This document shows positions 63,350-64,000 of a stretch of DNA of 64,000 bases, piece after piece. Within the stretch, counting starts at the first letter, position 1, and the number at the start of each line of letters is the position of its first letter. This DNA comes from CBDHFN01 sp965262605 (GTDB lineage: Bacteria > Pseudomonadota > Alphaproteobacteria > JASGCL01), in assembly GCA_965262605.1 (NCBI GenBank), contig CBDHFN010000003.1:620001-684000 (forward strand), given 5' to 3'. The notes beneath the pieces were generated by a model, which made no database searches, was not told where the DNA came from, and saw only the letters and a list, made by a program, of their open reading frames with translations. The position numbers and the translations under genes were made by a program.

Positions 63350-64000
63350 TGACGATGACATTTGAGATAATTTGTAATAACTTAAATTTAACTTTTGCAA
63401 ATCCGCATAAAAGCCAAGATGGCAAGGGTGATATACAAATTTTGCAAAATTGCAATTGGCGGGTTGCTTGCCCAAATATCGTGTCTTTACAGGGGCAATC
63501 GGGCAGCGGTAAAACTTCGTTATTAATGATTTTAGCGGGCTTGTTAAAACCAACAAGCGGACAAGTAATCATTAATAATTGCGATTTAACCAAGCTTAAT
63601 ACCGATGAATTGGCAAAATTTCGTCAAGCGAATATCGGCATGATTTATCAGCAATTTCATTTATTGGCGTATTTAACCGCGCTGGAAAATGTGGCTTTGC
63701 CCTTATATTTTCAAAAAATCGCGAATGCGGAAAAAATTGCCATGGAGTTTTTAGATAAAGTCGGATTGGGCAACCGAGCCAAGCATTTTCCACGGCAATT
63801 ATCAGGCGGGGAACAGCAAAGAGTGGCGATTGCGAGGGCTTTGGCGGTGAACCCCAAGCTTTTATTAGCCGATGAACCAACTGGCAATTTAGACCCAGAA
63901 ACTGGCGAAAATATTCTGAAAACCATGTTTGAATTGGCAAATAATGCAAAAACTACGATTATTTTAGTAACCCATGATGCTCTCTTAGCCCAAAAATGCC
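63349..64000 (+). CDS. ABC transporter ATP-binding protein, LolD/MacB type (partial)
   Basis: The first 217 codons of an ABC ATPase cut by the right edge. Walker A GQSGSGKTSLLM, Q-loop YQQFHLLAYLTALENVALPL, signature LSGGEQQRVAIARAL, Walker B LLLADEPTGNLD and the switch His in LVTHD are present. The LSGGEQQRVAIARAL and DEPTGNLD pair is typical of the LolD/MacB/FtsE group. The start codon overlaps the upstream stop (TAATG). The permease is presumably just outside the window. Confidence 0.88.
   Translation, partial: MTMTFEIICNNLNLTFANPHKSQDGKGDIQILQNCNWRVACPNIVSLQGQSGSGKTSLLMILAGLLKPTSGQVIINNCDLTKLNTDELAKFRQANIGMIYQQFHLLAYLTALENVALPLYFQKIANAEKIAMEFLDKVGLGNRAKHFPRQLSGGEQQRVAIARALAVNPKLLLADEPTGNLDPETGENILKTMFELANNAKTTIILVTHDALLAQKC

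Overview
The window is AT-rich bacterial chromosome, most likely from a low-GC, free-living alphaproteobacterium. The basis is gene content: an ELM1-family protein, FliX, the small 'virulence factor' protein that starts YWRDIPAQVI, the envC-ctpA-polysaccharide deacetylase-rppH string, an alphaproteobacterial TPR exoprotein, and an initiator tRNA of alphaproteobacterial type. Tricarboxylate (TctABC), NitT/TauT-type and thiamine-type transporters plus an MttB-family methyltransferase point to a heterotroph that scavenges small organic compounds. I cannot name a genus.

Layout. 0-2.2 kb: start of a Tat-exported multicopper oxidase running off the left edge, and an IS4-type transposase. 2.2-7.6 kb: pyrG-kdsA facing recF and a TPR exoprotein. 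7.6-9.5 kb: a very AT-rich RloA/RloB-type ATPase pair, probably anti-phage. 9.7-14 kb: sufBCD, moaA and a small conserved gene. 14-19.6 kb: acetoacetyl-CoA synthetase, a large secreted TPR protein and a hydratase-like enzyme. 19.7-29.2 kb: a miniature flagellar-rod-like protein, moeA, hflKC, nitroreductase, a HisF2/WbpG pair and tctCBA. 29.4-33.4 kb: glyQS, then about 1 kb of structured intergenic repeats. 33.4-39.4 kb: fliX, a Panacea-type protein, tlyA, an MBL-fold hydrolase, FAA hydrolase, rpsU and an MttB-family gene. 39.4-51 kb: a tightly overlapping ten-gene leftward block headed by gyrA (gyrA-coaD-thiP-SH3-envC-ctpA-deacetylase-rppH-xth-MFS). 51-58 kb: gpmI, a solute-binding protein, tRNA-Thr, a second multicopper oxidase, ELM1 and an iron-dependent alcohol dehydrogenase. 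58-64 kb: rpsB-tsf, tRNA-fMet with repeats around it, fba, speB, a class II aldolase and the start of a LolD-like ABC ATPase.

Points that stand out: an EF-Ts carrying a second copy of its N-terminal UBA-like motif; an intergenic repeat block whose paired arms change together between units; a short element with 18-bp perfect terminal inverted repeats beside tRNA-fMet; the RloA/RloB pair with a 10-bp operator-like palindrome; a mini FlgC-like protein; and recurring promoter-like sequences with 16-bp spacers, two of which would give leaderless mRNAs. All calls come from reading the sequence; no database search was run.
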